A stretch of DNA of 64,000 bases, taken from the NCBI GenBank assembly GCA_018064665.1, contig JAGHUV010000002.1, forward strand, positions 1 to 64,000, read 5' to 3'. This DNA is from Candidatus Crickella caballi (GTDB taxonomy: Bacteria; Bacillota; Clostridia; Peptostreptococcales; Anaerovoracaceae). Positions 43,059 to 51,525 of this stretch are shown here, in pieces; position 1 is the first letter of the stretch, and each line of letters starts with the position of its first letter. The notes below the pieces were generated by a model that was not told where the DNA came from, made no database searches, and worked only from the letters and a program-made list of their open reading frames with translations. Position numbers and translations under genes: made by a program.

Positions 43059-44414
43059 ATGGGCAAGTATTTCGGCACCGATGGATTCAGAGGCGAGGCT
43101 AACTGCGAACTTACTGTTGACCACGCGTTTAAAATCGGACGTTATATCGGTAGCTTCTATGCTAAAGACGGTCACAGACCGCAGGTTGTAATAGGTAAGG
43201 ATACAAGACGCTCAAGCTATATGTTTGAGAATGCGCTTTGTGCGGGCCTGACATCTTCAGGAGCGGATGTATATCTCCTGCATGTTACTACGACGCCAAG
43301 TGTTTCATACATCACACGAATCGATGACTTTGACTGCGGCATTATGATCACGGCCAGCCATAATTCCTTTCAGGATAATGGCATTAAGCTGATCAACAGT
43401 CAGGGAGAAAAGATGGAAGAGTCTGTACTTGCAGGACTCGAGGCTTATCTGGACAGCGACGAGAAGATCCCGTACGCATACAAGGACAAGATCGGATATG
43501 TTGTTGACTACTCGGCAGGACGCAACAGATATATCGGCTACCTTATTTCCATCGCTACAAGATCATATAAGAAATACAGAATCGGCCTTGACTGTGCGAA
43601 CGGAAGCTCATGGCAGATGGCCAAGAGCGTTTTCGATGCACTCGGCGCTGATACTTATGTAATAGGCAATAAGCCGGACGGCCTGAATGTAAACGTTGAC
43701 TGCGGTTCGACACATATCGAGAAGCTGCAGGCTCTCGTTAAAGAGAACCATCTTGATGCAGGATTTGCATTTGACGGTGATGCCGACAGATGTATTGCTG
43801 TTGATGAGAACGGCAGTGTTGTTAACGGAGACCATATCATCTATATGTGTGCAAAGTTCATGCATGACACCGGCAAATTAGGTAATTCCAAGGCTGTAAC
43901 TACAGTAATGTCCAATATGGGTCTGTACAAGGCTTTTGACGAGCTGGGAATCGGATATGAGAAAACGCCGGTAGGCGATAAGTATGTAGCTGAGAATATG
44001 AGAGAGAACGGCTATCTGATCGGTGGTGAGCAGTCAGGACACGTTATTTTCGGAAACCTGTCAACAACAGGCGACGGAATCATGACTGCAATTAAGATCA
44101 TGGAAGTAATGACAGAGACGAAGGAGCCGCTGTCGGCTCTTGCTGCTCCTGTTGTTATGTATCCGCAGGTACTCAAGAATGTCGTAGTAACAGATAAGGA
44201 CGAGACACTTCAGTGCAAAGAAGTCGTAGAGACTGTAAAGAAGGTCGAGGAAGAGCTGGGAGATGAAGGAAGAGTGCTTCTCAGAAAGAGCGGTACCGAG
44301 CCTCTTCTCAGAGTAATGGCTGAGGCAACAAGCCATGAGAGATGTGAAGCTGCTGTTGATGAGATCATAGCGGCTATGAATAGAACAGGAAGACTTGTTG
44401 AGGTGAAGAAATAA
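43059..44414 (+). CDS. glmM: Phosphoglucosamine mutase GlmM
   Basis: A 451-residue phosphohexomutase converting glucosamine-6-phosphate to glucosamine-1-phosphate for UDP-GlcNAc. The phosphoserine is S100 in MITASHNSFQDNG; the metal loop is AFDGDADRCIAVD (about 236-248); the sugar-binding loop is GGEQSGH; the C-terminal phosphate loop is RKSGTEPLLRVM. GlmM also binds and inhibits CdaA in other Firmicutes, which explains the cluster. Its stop overlaps the next ATG (TAATG). Confidence 0.98.
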   Translation: MGKYFGTDGFRGEANCELTVDHAFKIGRYIGSFYAKDGHRPQVVIGKDTRRSSYMFENALCAGLTSSGADVYLLHVTTTPSVSYITRIDDFDCGIMITASHNSFQDNGIKLINSQGEKMEESVLAGLEAYLDSDEKIPYAYKDKIGYVVDYSAGRNRYIGYLISIATRSYKKYRIGLDCANGSSWQMAKSVFDALGADTYVIGNKPDGLNVNVDCGSTHIEKLQALVKENHLDAGFAFDGDADRCIAVDENGSVVNGDHIIYMCAKFMHDTGKLGNSKAVTTVMSNMGLYKAFDELGIGYEKTPVGDKYVAENMRENGYLIGGEQSGHVIFGNLSTTGDGIMTAIKIMEVMTETKEPLSALAAPVVMYPQVLKNVVVTDKDETLQCKEVVETVKKVEEELGDEGRVLLRKSGTEPLLRVMAEATSHERCEAAVDEIIAAMNRTGRLVEVKK

Positions 44415-45073
44415 TGACAGAAATCAAGGAACTGTTTGATTTGAGCAAAACCATTGCAGCACCTCTTTTCGAAGGGAAGAAATATCCGTGGGAGGTTCTT
44501 GATGAAATTAAAGGATTTATTCTTGAACTCGGTCCGACGCTTCCTGCCGATGAATATGATAATCCTGAAGAAGGCGTATGGATTGCCAGGGATGCCAAGG
44601 TTTTTCGGTCTGCATACATCGGAACTCCATGCATTATAGATCACGGTGCAGAGATAAGACACTGCGCATTTATCAGAGGAAGCGCTATAGTAGGTAAGAA
44701 TGCTGTTGTAGGCAACTCGGTAGAGCTTAAGAATGTAGTGCTCTTTGATAACGTTCAGACTCCGCACTTCAACTACGTAGGAGACTCCGTTCTGGGCTTT
44801 AAGGCACATATGGGTGCAGGCTCCGTTACCTCCAATGTTAAGAGCGACAAGACACTTGTTGTTGTCAAAGAGCCGGAACAGGAAATCGAGACCGGACGCA
44901 GAAAGTTCGGTGCTATGCTCGGCGATAATGTTGAGGTGGGTTGCAACAGCGTGCTCAATCCGGGCACGGTTATCGGAAGAGGTACAAGCATATACCCTAC
45001 AAGCAGCGTGAGAGGTGTTGTGCCGGCCGGATGCATTTATAAGGACAAAGACAACATCGTTGAAAGACGATAG
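44414..45073 (+). CDS. Left-handed beta-helix (GlmU-C-like) acyl/nucleotidyl-sugar protein
   Basis: A 219-residue protein made largely of hexapeptide repeats from about residue 55 on (AKVFRSAYIGTPCIIDHGAE, IVGKNAVVGNSVELKNVVLF), the left-handed beta-helix of GlmU's acetyltransferase half. The N-terminal 50 residues (FEGKKYPWEVLDEIKGF) are a separate helical cap. It lacks the nucleotidyltransferase domain of GlmU although homologues carry the label UDP-GlcNAc pyrophosphorylase. Being coupled to glmM (TAATG), acetylation of glucosamine-1-phosphate is a fair guess. The glmU uridylyltransferase step would be elsewhere, or in the gene downstream. Confidence 0.8.
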   Translation: MTEIKELFDLSKTIAAPLFEGKKYPWEVLDEIKGFILELGPTLPADEYDNPEEGVWIARDAKVFRSAYIGTPCIIDHGAEIRHCAFIRGSAIVGKNAVVGNSVELKNVVLFDNVQTPHFNYVGDSVLGFKAHMGAGSVTSNVKSDKTLVVVKEPEQEIETGRRKFGAMLGDNVEVGCNSVLNPGTVIGRGTSIYPTSSVRGVVPAGCIYKDKDNIVERR

Positions 45074-45115
45074 GATGTTAACTGAAATTATTGAATGAAC
45101 TGAAAGGATACCTAC

Positions 45116-46024
45116 ATGGAACCGATTCTAGTAATTATGGCTGCAGGAATGGGCAGCAGATATGGCGGCAATAAGCAGCTTGACAAGATCACCGATCAGG
45201 GCGACATTATTATGGACTTCAGCCTTTTTGATGCGTATGAAGCAGGCTTCAGAAGAGTTTGCTTTATCATAAAGCACGATTTTGAAGATGTGTTCAAGGC
45301 TCATATTGAAGGCGGCGCCGGCAAAAAGTATGAGACGTATTATGCTTTCCAGGAGCTTGACGATCTCCCTTCCGGATACAGTGTGCCTGAGGGAAGAACC
45401 AAGCCTTACGGAACAGGACAGGCGGTGCTCGCCGCAAGAGATATTATCGATGCACCATTTGCAGTAATCAATGCAGATGATTACTATGGCAAGGAATGCT
45501 TCGTTAAGCTGTACAGCTTCCTCAAGAACGATTGTGATGCGGCTCATCACTGCATGGTAGGTTTCAAAATAGAAAATACTCTGTCGGAGAACGGAACGGT
45601 TTCCAGAGGAATATGCACCTCCAGGGATGGCAAGATGACAGGCATCGTTGAGCATCTTGCAATCGCAAGAGAAGCAAACGGAGAAATTACCGACACTCAT
45701 GAGGACGGAAGCAAGGAAGTGATTCCGTCGGACGCACCTGTATCGATGAACTGCTGGGGCTTCTCAAAGGAGTATGTTGATGCTATCAAGGCAGGTTTCG
45801 TAGAGAGACTGGAGGTCATCAATAAGGAGAATCCGCTCAAAGGTGAGTTCTATATTCAGTCTCCAATCAACGCTCAGATCGCCGAGGGCAGCTGCGAGTA
45901 TAAGATACTGACATCGGGAGATAAGTGGTTTGGAGTTACTTATAAAGAGGACAAGCCTGATGTTGTTGCTAAATTCAAAGCTCTTAAAGAGGACGGAACA
46001 TATCCTGTGGAGCTTTGGGGATAG
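45116..46024 (+). CDS. Sugar nucleotidyltransferase family protein
   Basis: A 302-residue protein of the nucleotidyl-sugar pyrophosphorylase fold. The nucleotide loop is LVIMAAGMGSRYGGNKQLDK (about 4-23), with the conserved Gly-Ser/Arg and Lys. VINADDYYGKECF (about 118-130) provides the metal-binding Asp pair. Related clostridial proteins are annotated only as nucleotidyltransferases and the sugar is unknown. Placed after the GlmU-C-like gene, the two together could replace a canonical bifunctional GlmU; this is inference. The operon ends at the perfect terminator downstream. Confidence 0.82.
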   Translation: MEPILVIMAAGMGSRYGGNKQLDKITDQGDIIMDFSLFDAYEAGFRRVCFIIKHDFEDVFKAHIEGGAGKKYETYYAFQELDDLPSGYSVPEGRTKPYGTGQAVLAARDIIDAPFAVINADDYYGKECFVKLYSFLKNDCDAAHHCMVGFKIENTLSENGTVSRGICTSRDGKMTGIVEHLAIAREANGEITDTHEDGSKEVIPSDAPVSMNCWGFSKEYVDAIKAGFVERLEVINKENPLKGEFYIQSPINAQIAEGSCEYKILTSGDKWFGVTYKEDKPDVVAKFKALKEDGTYPVELWG

Positions 46025-46080
46025 GACATAAGATCATAAAGGATAGAAAATAACAGATAGAATATAATTATTAAGCATAA

Positions 46081-46115
46081 AAAATGTCTGTGGACCGTGG
46101 TCCACAGACATTTTT
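46081..46115. terminator. Strong bidirectional terminator
   Basis: TGTCTGTGGACC (46085-46096) and GGTCCACAGACA (46099-46110), a perfect 12-bp stem flanked by AAAA and TTTTT, between convergent genes. Confidence 0.92.
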
Positions 46116-46147
46116 GCTACGTATTGTTTTGCATATTGTTCCAATAA

Positions 46148-47809
46148 TTATTTACTGAGGCGTTCGCGAACCTTAGCCTCGCCCATAATCTGCTGAATTG
46201 TCCATACATCAGGAGACTGTGCGCGTCCCATAAGCTTGATTCTGATAACTGTGCTTACATGACCTACATGACCCTTGAAATCATCAGGATTCTTCTTATA
46301 GTCCTTAGGTTTTGCTGCATATCCAAGCTCAGTAGCAAGCTCACGAATTTTGGCGAACCACTGCTCGTTGTCATCGCTGTGGTCGTAGCTTTCGAGATAA
46401 GCTGAAAGAATTTTATCTGCGTCTTCAGCAGCCTCTGCCGGATACTCGTCAACTATCTCGAAGGATTCATCGAAGAAATAGCTGATGAAGTCCATGATCT
46501 GACGAGCATAAACAAGATCGGCTCTCGGTCTTGCATCATGACGTCCGATGTCCAGTATCTGCTCGAGCAGTGCCATATCTCTGAAAGCGTATTCATACTC
46601 AGGCGCAAATTCTTCTGACCATGATTTCAGCCATGCTGCGATTTCGCAGGCAGGAATATTGAGCATTACACCCTTGCTGACATCGTTGAGCTTGTCGAGG
46701 TCGAAAAGTGCACCGGAGGAGCTCATCTTCTCAGTAGTGAATTCGAATTCGTCAACTGATGCTTCAGGATTAGCTGCACGCCATTCCTCGTAATTGGAGT
46801 TGAGAATAGTGAGCAGATATTCGCGTACTGCTGCAGGATGGTAGCCCTGGCTTCTGTAGTAGTCAAGTGAAAGCTCAGGGTCTTTTCTCTTGGAGAGCTT
46901 TCTCTTGTTGCCGTCTTCTCCGATCTTCATAAGCTGAGCTGTGTGGCAATAAACAGGAATATCCCAACCGAGATCATTGAAAAGCTCAATGTGGATAGGA
47001 AGGGAAGGAAGCCACTCTTCACCTCTAACAACATGAGTTGTTCTCATAAGATGGTCGTCAACAACATGTGCAAAGTGATATGTAGGAATACCTGTCTGCT
47101 TCAGAATTACGATATCCTGAAAATTCTCAGGCACTGACAGTTCTCCGCGTACAGCATCTGTTACAAGATGTCTTACAGCTTCGTCCGCACGAACGTTAGG
47201 GGTTCCCTGAGACTTAAGTCTGATAACGTATGGTTCTCCGGCTTTGAGCTTGGAAAGCATTTCCTCCTCGATTGCAGGATCCTTATCCCAGTCTCTGTAC
47301 TTTGACCAGCCTGCATAGATTCCCGGAGTCAGCTTCTCTGATTCCTGTTTCTCACGAACAGCAGTGATCTCGTCCTCGCTCAGGAAGCACGGATAAGCAA
47401 GTCCCTTTGAAAGGAGCTCTGCTGCATAAGTGCGATAAATCTCTGCGCGGTGGCTCTGTGTGTAGTCTCCGTATGAACCGATATCTCCGGTCTCGGTAAC
47501 TCCTTCATCGAACTTGATGCCGAAAAAGTCCAGCGATGTGATTATTGTTTCAACTGCGTTCTCAACAAAACGCTTGTCGTCTGTATCCTCGATACGGAGG
47601 AAGAACGTACCGCCGCTCTGATGCGCAAGGCGTTCGTCAACGAATGCTCCGTATAGATTGCCAAGATGAATGAAGCCTGTCGGACTCGGACCGAGACGCG
47701 TTACTTTGGCTCCCTCAGGAAGCTCACGTGCAGGGTACATCTCCTCGTAGTCAGCAGGGCTTTTCTCAAGATTAGGGAATATCAGTTTGCTGAGTTCAAG
47801 ATTATTCAT
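46148..47809 (-). CDS. gltX: Glutamyl-tRNA synthetase
   Basis: A 553-residue class I synthetase charging tRNA-Glu (and probably tRNA-Gln for later amidation, the rule in Firmicutes). The HIGH-like motif is GPSPTGFIHLGNLYGAF; the KMSKS-like motif is KLSKRKDPELS; RIEDTDDKRFVENA is the amino-acid pocket. It is 50-60 residues longer than the usual 485-500 owing to the C-terminal anticodon domain. The ribosome binding site is AAGGAG. It is divergent from the small 54-residue gene and convergent with the sugar gene. Its substrate, tRNA-Glu(CUC), is at 58.6 kb. Confidence 0.96.
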   Translation of the reverse strand: MNNLELSKLIFPNLEKSPADYEEMYPARELPEGAKVTRLGPSPTGFIHLGNLYGAFVDERLAHQSGGTFFLRIEDTDDKRFVENAVETIITSLDFFGIKFDEGVTETGDIGSYGDYTQSHRAEIYRTYAAELLSKGLAYPCFLSEDEITAVREKQESEKLTPGIYAGWSKYRDWDKDPAIEEEMLSKLKAGEPYVIRLKSQGTPNVRADEAVRHLVTDAVRGELSVPENFQDIVILKQTGIPTYHFAHVVDDHLMRTTHVVRGEEWLPSLPIHIELFNDLGWDIPVYCHTAQLMKIGEDGNKRKLSKRKDPELSLDYYRSQGYHPAAVREYLLTILNSNYEEWRAANPEASVDEFEFTTEKMSSSGALFDLDKLNDVSKGVMLNIPACEIAAWLKSWSEEFAPEYEYAFRDMALLEQILDIGRHDARPRADLVYARQIMDFISYFFDESFEIVDEYPAEAAEDADKILSAYLESYDHSDDNEQWFAKIRELATELGYAAKPKDYKKNPDDFKGHVGHVSTVIRIKLMGRAQSPDVWTIQQIMGEAKVRERLSK

Positions 47810-47890
47810 AATAATCGATTTCTCCTTGTATTATTAGTATTGTATTATGCAAATTCAACTCATTTATTATAACGCAAGATGGCAGCCTTA

Positions 47891-47899
47891 TGCTATAAT
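47891..47899 (+). promoter_or_regulatory. Extended -10 promoter of the 54-residue gene
   Basis: TGCTATAAT with TATAAT at 47894-47899; predicted start 47906, 2 nt before the ATG at 47908. No Shine-Dalgarno site and no convincing -35. Confidence 0.6.
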
Positions 47900-47907
47900 A
47901 AATGTGT

Positions 47908-48072
47908 ATGATTATTTTTAAGATACTTTTGATTATTTTAATAGCTGCACCTTTTATTGCAATACTCTGTGCGCTCTTCTACAAAGCACGCGAGTATTCT
48001 GTTAAGCTGAATCGGGAAGACAGAGCGATGGAAAGAGAACGCAGGAGAAGAAGAACGGGCGGCTATTATTAA
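47908..48072 (+). CDS. Small single-pass membrane protein (54 residues)
   Basis: Reads MIIFKILLIILIAAPFIAIL then CALFYKAREYSVKLNREDRA and an Arg-rich end (MERERRRRRTGGYY). One membrane helix (about 2-25) is followed by a strongly basic cytoplasmic tail. An in-frame ATG at 47902 would add two residues. It lies between the gltX promoter region and tmk, whose ATG is 20 nt past the stop, so it heads the tmk-holB-ricT-trmN6 operon. Its promoter places the mRNA start 2 nt from the ATG. I do not recognise the family. Confidence 0.65.
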   Translation: MIIFKILLIILIAAPFIAILCALFYKAREYSVKLNREDRAMERERRRRRTGGYY

Positions 48073-48092
48073 TTTGCGGATGAGGTCAATAC

Positions 48093-48716
48093 ATGGCTAA
48101 AGCTTTGTTTATTACATTGGAAGGCGGAGACGGCGCAGGAAAGTCGACTCAGATTGAGAATATCAAGAAGTACTTTGAAGAGAAGGGCAAAGAGTGTGTT
48201 ATCACTCGTGAACCGGGCGGAACTCCTGTGGGAGAGAAGCTACGCGAAGTGCTTTTGGATTGCTCTAACGGCGAGATGGAGGATGTTACAGAGATGATGA
48301 TTTTTGCAGCATCCAGGGCTCAGCATGTCAGAGAGCTTATCAGACCTTCACTTGCTGATGGCAAGATCGTTATCTGCGACAGGTTTAAGGACTCGTCACT
48401 GGCATATCAGGGAATCGGAAGAGATCTGGGCGACATGGTTGAGAATGTGAATAATATTGCAGTGGACGGACTTGTGCCTGATATTACATTCTGGCTCGAT
48501 GTGGATCCTGAGACGGGCAAAGCGAGAGCTTCCAATGCCGGAGAGCTTGACAGACTCGAGAGAGAGAAGATGGATTTTCATCAGAAGGTATATGAGGGCT
48601 ATCTCAAGCTCTGCAGGGAAAACCCTGAACGCATCAAGAGAATCGATGCAACAAAGCCTATAGAAGAAATTAAGGAAGATATATATGCCGAGCTCGATAA
48701 ACTCGTTAATTGTTAA
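48093..48716 (+). CDS. tmk: Thymidylate kinase
   Basis: A 207-residue dTMP kinase producing dTDP. The P-loop is LEGGDGAGKSTQIENI (about 8-23), the DR(Y/F) motif ICDRFKDSSLAYQG (about 94-107), and the LID region SNAGELDRLERE. Ends with the usual lysine-rich helix. GATGAGGT upstream is a modest ribosome binding site. It overlaps holB by 32 nt, a typical tmk-holB arrangement, although yaaQ and yaaR found between them in Bacillus are absent. Confidence 0.97.
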   Translation: MAKALFITLEGGDGAGKSTQIENIKKYFEEKGKECVITREPGGTPVGEKLREVLLDCSNGEMEDVTEMMIFAASRAQHVRELIRPSLADGKIVICDRFKDSSLAYQGIGRDLGDMVENVNNIAVDGLVPDITFWLDVDPETGKARASNAGELDRLEREKMDFHQKVYEGYLKLCRENPERIKRIDATKPIEEIKEDIYAELDKLVNC

Positions 48717-49494
48717 TATATGTGAGGGCGCAAGTGCGGCTCACGCCTTTATAGTGGAGGGCGTAGCCGGCGAGGCCCGCAGCAGTTTTGTTCAGGAGTT
48801 GGCTGAGGGCCTCTCCTGCCAGGCCGCAGATCCGGCCGACAGACCTTGCGGCAGATGCTCAGCCTGCATACAGATCAAGGCGGGTACCAATATGGATATT
48901 TACCATATGAGTATGAGCGGCAAACAGGGCTACAAAGTAGAAGATGATGTTGAGCCTTTTATTGAAAAGCTCAGCATGTCTCCGTACGGCAGATACCGCA
49001 TAGGAATAATAGACGAAGCGGATCTTCTGAGTGAAATCGTTCAGAATAAACTGCTCAAAACACTGGAGGAACCGGAACCGGGCTCCGTAATCATTCTGGC
49101 TGCATCCAACAGAGACAACCTGCTCCAGACTGTACGTTCAAGATGTTCACTGATAAGAATGAGCGACTATGTGGGCGAGGATGATGAAAGCCGGGAGCAC
49201 AATGAAGCAATTCGTGATGCAGCAGGCTTCTTTGTACAGACCGGCAGAGACAGAGCTGCTTTCTGTGACTTCCGTACGGATACAGACAAGAAAATCAAAT
49301 CTCGAGAGGATGCTCTTGAAATGCTCTCCATTGCAGAGGAAGGCTGCAGGGACTGTATGATTAGAGGAGAGCTTCCGGGCGAGATGGCGCGCAGAATAGA
49401 TCTGATCGAAACTGCGAAGATGGATATACAGAGACAAATGGATTATAAAAAAGCTTTAAGAAGACTTTTCCTGGAAATGGAGGATATATGGTAG
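48685..49494 (+). CDS. holB: DNA polymerase III delta' subunit
   Basis: A 269-residue clamp-loader subunit. The N-terminal AAA fold keeps the zinc cysteines in RPCGRCSACIQIKAG (about 52-66). The Walker-A position (VEGVAGEARSSF) lacks GKT, normal for delta', which does not hydrolyse ATP. The sensor/SRC region is NKLLKTLEEPEPGSVIILAA and RSRCSLIRM. It is shorter than typical (about 320), with an abbreviated C-terminal collar. It overlaps both tmk (32 nt) and ricT (7 nt). Confidence 0.88.
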   Translation: MPSSINSLIVNICEGASAAHAFIVEGVAGEARSSFVQELAEGLSCQAADPADRPCGRCSACIQIKAGTNMDIYHMSMSGKQGYKVEDDVEPFIEKLSMSPYGRYRIGIIDEADLLSEIVQNKLLKTLEEPEPGSVIILAASNRDNLLQTVRSRCSLIRMSDYVGEDDESREHNEAIRDAAGFFVQTGRDRAAFCDFRTDTDKKIKSREDALEMLSIAEEGCRDCMIRGELPGEMARRIDLIETAKMDIQRQMDYKKALRRLFLEMEDIW

Positions 49495-50411
49495 AGATAG
49501 TTGGCGTTGGTTTTATGAAGTCGGGAAAGACCTATTACTTCGATCCTAAGGGTGAGAAGTTTGAGCTGGGCGACATGGTTATTGTTGAGACTGCCCGCGG
49601 ACTCGAGCTTGGCCACATACTGATAACCAACAAGGAGATAGAAGAAGAGGAGCTTGTAGCTGAACTGAAGCCGGTAGAGCGCAAAGCAACCGACAAGGAT
49701 CTGGCTGCATATCAGGAGAATCTTGCAAAACGCGATGATGCTATGAAGGTGTGTGCCGAGAAAATTGCCAAGCACGGACTGGAAATGAAGCTCATCGATG
49801 TTGAATTTATGATTGACGGAACCAAGATAGTATTTTACTTCTCGGCAGACGGAAGAGTAGACTTCCGTGAGCTTGCCAAGGACCTTGCCGGATACTTCAA
49901 GAATCGTATCGAGCTGCGCCAGATCGGCGTAAGAGATGAGGCCAAAATGCTTGGCGGAATCGGAATCTGCGGACGCCCGCTTTGCTGCAGCAAGTGGCTC
50001 TATGACTTCCAGCCTGTATCGATCAAGATGGCAAAGCAGCAGAATCTTTCGCTGAACCCTGCCAAGATTTCAGGTACGTGCGGTCGTCTGATGTGCTGTC
50101 TGAACTTTGAGGACAATACATACAAAGAACTTCGCAAGGGCATGCCTAAGGATAACGAACGGGTTGATACTCCTGACGGCTATGCCAAGGTTGTAAATGT
50201 TGACTACTTCAACGGCAAGATCAACTGCAGAGGAATCGATATCGATCCTGACACAGGAGAAGAAATATTCTCGCAGGAAATCAAGACATACAACAAAGAA
50301 GAAATAAGAAGAAGAGACAAGAAGGACGGTAAGAACGAGCGGGATACAGATATATCGGAGAAGCTCGACGCCGAAGAAATGCGCGAACTTGAAGAGCTCA
50401 TGAAGGAGTAA
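49488..50411 (+). CDS. ricT: RicT/PSP1-type regulator of RNA processing
   Basis: A 307-residue PSP1/YaaT protein. In B. subtilis RicT joins RicA and RicF in the Y-complex, which carries Fe-S clusters and steers RNase Y, with effects on sporulation and biofilm. The Cys-rich core is seen in GICGRPLCCSKWL and SGTCGRLMCCLNFE (about 163-205). The C-terminal 55 residues are a charged tail. RicA/RicF partners are not in the window. The yabA gene usually between ricT and trmN6 is missing. Confidence 0.92.
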   Translation: MVEIVGVGFMKSGKTYYFDPKGEKFELGDMVIVETARGLELGHILITNKEIEEEELVAELKPVERKATDKDLAAYQENLAKRDDAMKVCAEKIAKHGLEMKLIDVEFMIDGTKIVFYFSADGRVDFRELAKDLAGYFKNRIELRQIGVRDEAKMLGGIGICGRPLCCSKWLYDFQPVSIKMAKQQNLSLNPAKISGTCGRLMCCLNFEDNTYKELRKGMPKDNERVDTPDGYAKVVNVDYFNGKINCRGIDIDPDTGEEIFSQEIKTYNKEEIRRRDKKDGKNERDTDISEKLDAEEMRELEELMKE

Positions 50412-50414
50412 GAA

Positions 50415-51140
50415 ATGGAGCGTGTTGATGATACCGGATTCGGAGGCATTCGCGTAATCCAGAACGAAGGACTTGGCTATGGAGTGGATGCTGTATTGCT
50501 TGCAGCGTTTGCTGCCGGAGAGACAGGTGCCAAAGGTATTCCTGAGGGGAGAGTTCAGAGGATACTCGATATAGGAAGCGGAAGCGGAATAATCGGCTTT
50601 GTGCTGCTTCACAAGATTAAGGACAGCACGGTACTGGGTGTGGACATTCGCGAAGGCGCTGTCGACAGAGCAACGAGAGCTGCTGCGCTTAACGGTCTTG
50701 AAGACAGAATAAGCTTCGAGCTTGCAGACTGTCCGATGCTGACGGGCTTTGATGCAGTAGTCACCAACCCGCCATACTTCAGGAAGGGCTCGGCTGTTCC
50801 GAACTCGGGCGATGACAAGTATATTGCCAGACATGAAACCAGTGCACAGCTGAGTGATTTCATTGATGCCGCATACTCGGCGCTCGACAAAGGCGGAAGC
50901 CTGTACATGGTGCACAGACCGGACAGACTTGTAGATATTCTGGCTGAGATGAGGGCTCGTGGAATTGAGCCCAAAGAGCTACAGCTCGTAACACCTCATC
51001 CGGGTGAAGCTGCAAACATAGTTCTTGTACATGGTGTAAAAGGCGCCGGAAAAGAGCTTAAGCTGCTTCCTGATATATCGGTTCACAATGCTGACGGAAG
51101 TTATACTGAAATTATAAATAGAATATATGAACGCAAATAA
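50415..51140 (+). CDS. tRNA1(Val) (adenine37-N6)-methyltransferase-like (YabB/TrmN6)
   Basis: A 241-residue Rossmann methyltransferase. The SAM loop is LDIGSGSGIIGFVLL (about 54-68), and the amino-methyltransferase motif NPPYF is at about 117-121, preceded by FDAVVT. This matches YabB/TrmN6, which methylates adenine 37 of a valine tRNA. It follows ricT by 3 nt and ends the operon; a terminator with G-U pairs follows. Confidence 0.9.
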   Translation: MERVDDTGFGGIRVIQNEGLGYGVDAVLLAAFAAGETGAKGIPEGRVQRILDIGSGSGIIGFVLLHKIKDSTVLGVDIREGAVDRATRAAALNGLEDRISFELADCPMLTGFDAVVTNPPYFRKGSAVPNSGDDKYIARHETSAQLSDFIDAAYSALDKGGSLYMVHRPDRLVDILAEMRARGIEPKELQLVTPHPGEAANIVLVHGVKGAGKELKLLPDISVHNADGSYTEIINRIYERK

Positions 51141-51141
51141 A

Positions 51142-51180
51142 AAATGGGTCATTGTTACTGTCCAAATGGCCCGTTTTTTG
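51142..51180 (+). terminator. Terminator after the methyltransferase gene
   Basis: AATGGGTCATT and AATGGCCCGTT pair through two G-U pairs around GTTACTGTCC-like loop, followed by TTTTT. A TATAAT for the next gene stands at 51183-51188. Confidence 0.65.
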
Positions 51181-51228
51181 TTATAATGAATCCAAAGATT
51201 ATGTTCTGAATGAAAGGAGAACCCCCCT

Positions 51229-51504
51229 ATGTTAACAATGGATCTTAAGAGCGTACTGATCAGTATCCTGCTGATCGCACTCATTGTTCTTGTAATCTAT
51301 CTTATCGTTCTGATTAACAAGCTTACACACACTATTAAGAATGTTAATTCAGTAATGGACGGCGGCGAGAAGGCTGCAGCTAACGTTAAGGAGAAGGTTG
51401 ACAACAAGGTTGCTGTAGTTAAGGAGAAGACTGCTATCGTTGAGAAGTATGCAGGCAAAGGACTCGGACTCGTTTCCGGAGTAGTAGCAAAGTTTATAAA
51501 GTAG
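51229..51504 (+). CDS. Small membrane protein with amphipathic tail
   Basis: A 91-residue protein with one N-terminal helix (about 8-32, SVLISILLIALIVLVIYLIV) and a Lys/Val/Glu-rich tail with about 11-residue periodicity (NVKEKVDNKVAVVKEKTAIV), resembling DUF948-like or apolipophorin-like surface proteins. AGGAG lies 9 nt before the ATG. With the next gene, it forms a two-gene set of helix-plus-tail proteins. No catalytic role is visible; stress or envelope spacer is possible but unproven. Confidence 0.75.
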   Translation: MLTMDLKSVLISILLIALIVLVIYLIVLINKLTHTIKNVNSVMDGGEKAAANVKEKVDNKVAVVKEKTAIVEKYAGKGLGLVSGVVAKFIK

Positions 51505-51525
51505 TACTGAAGGAGAAGTGTTATT

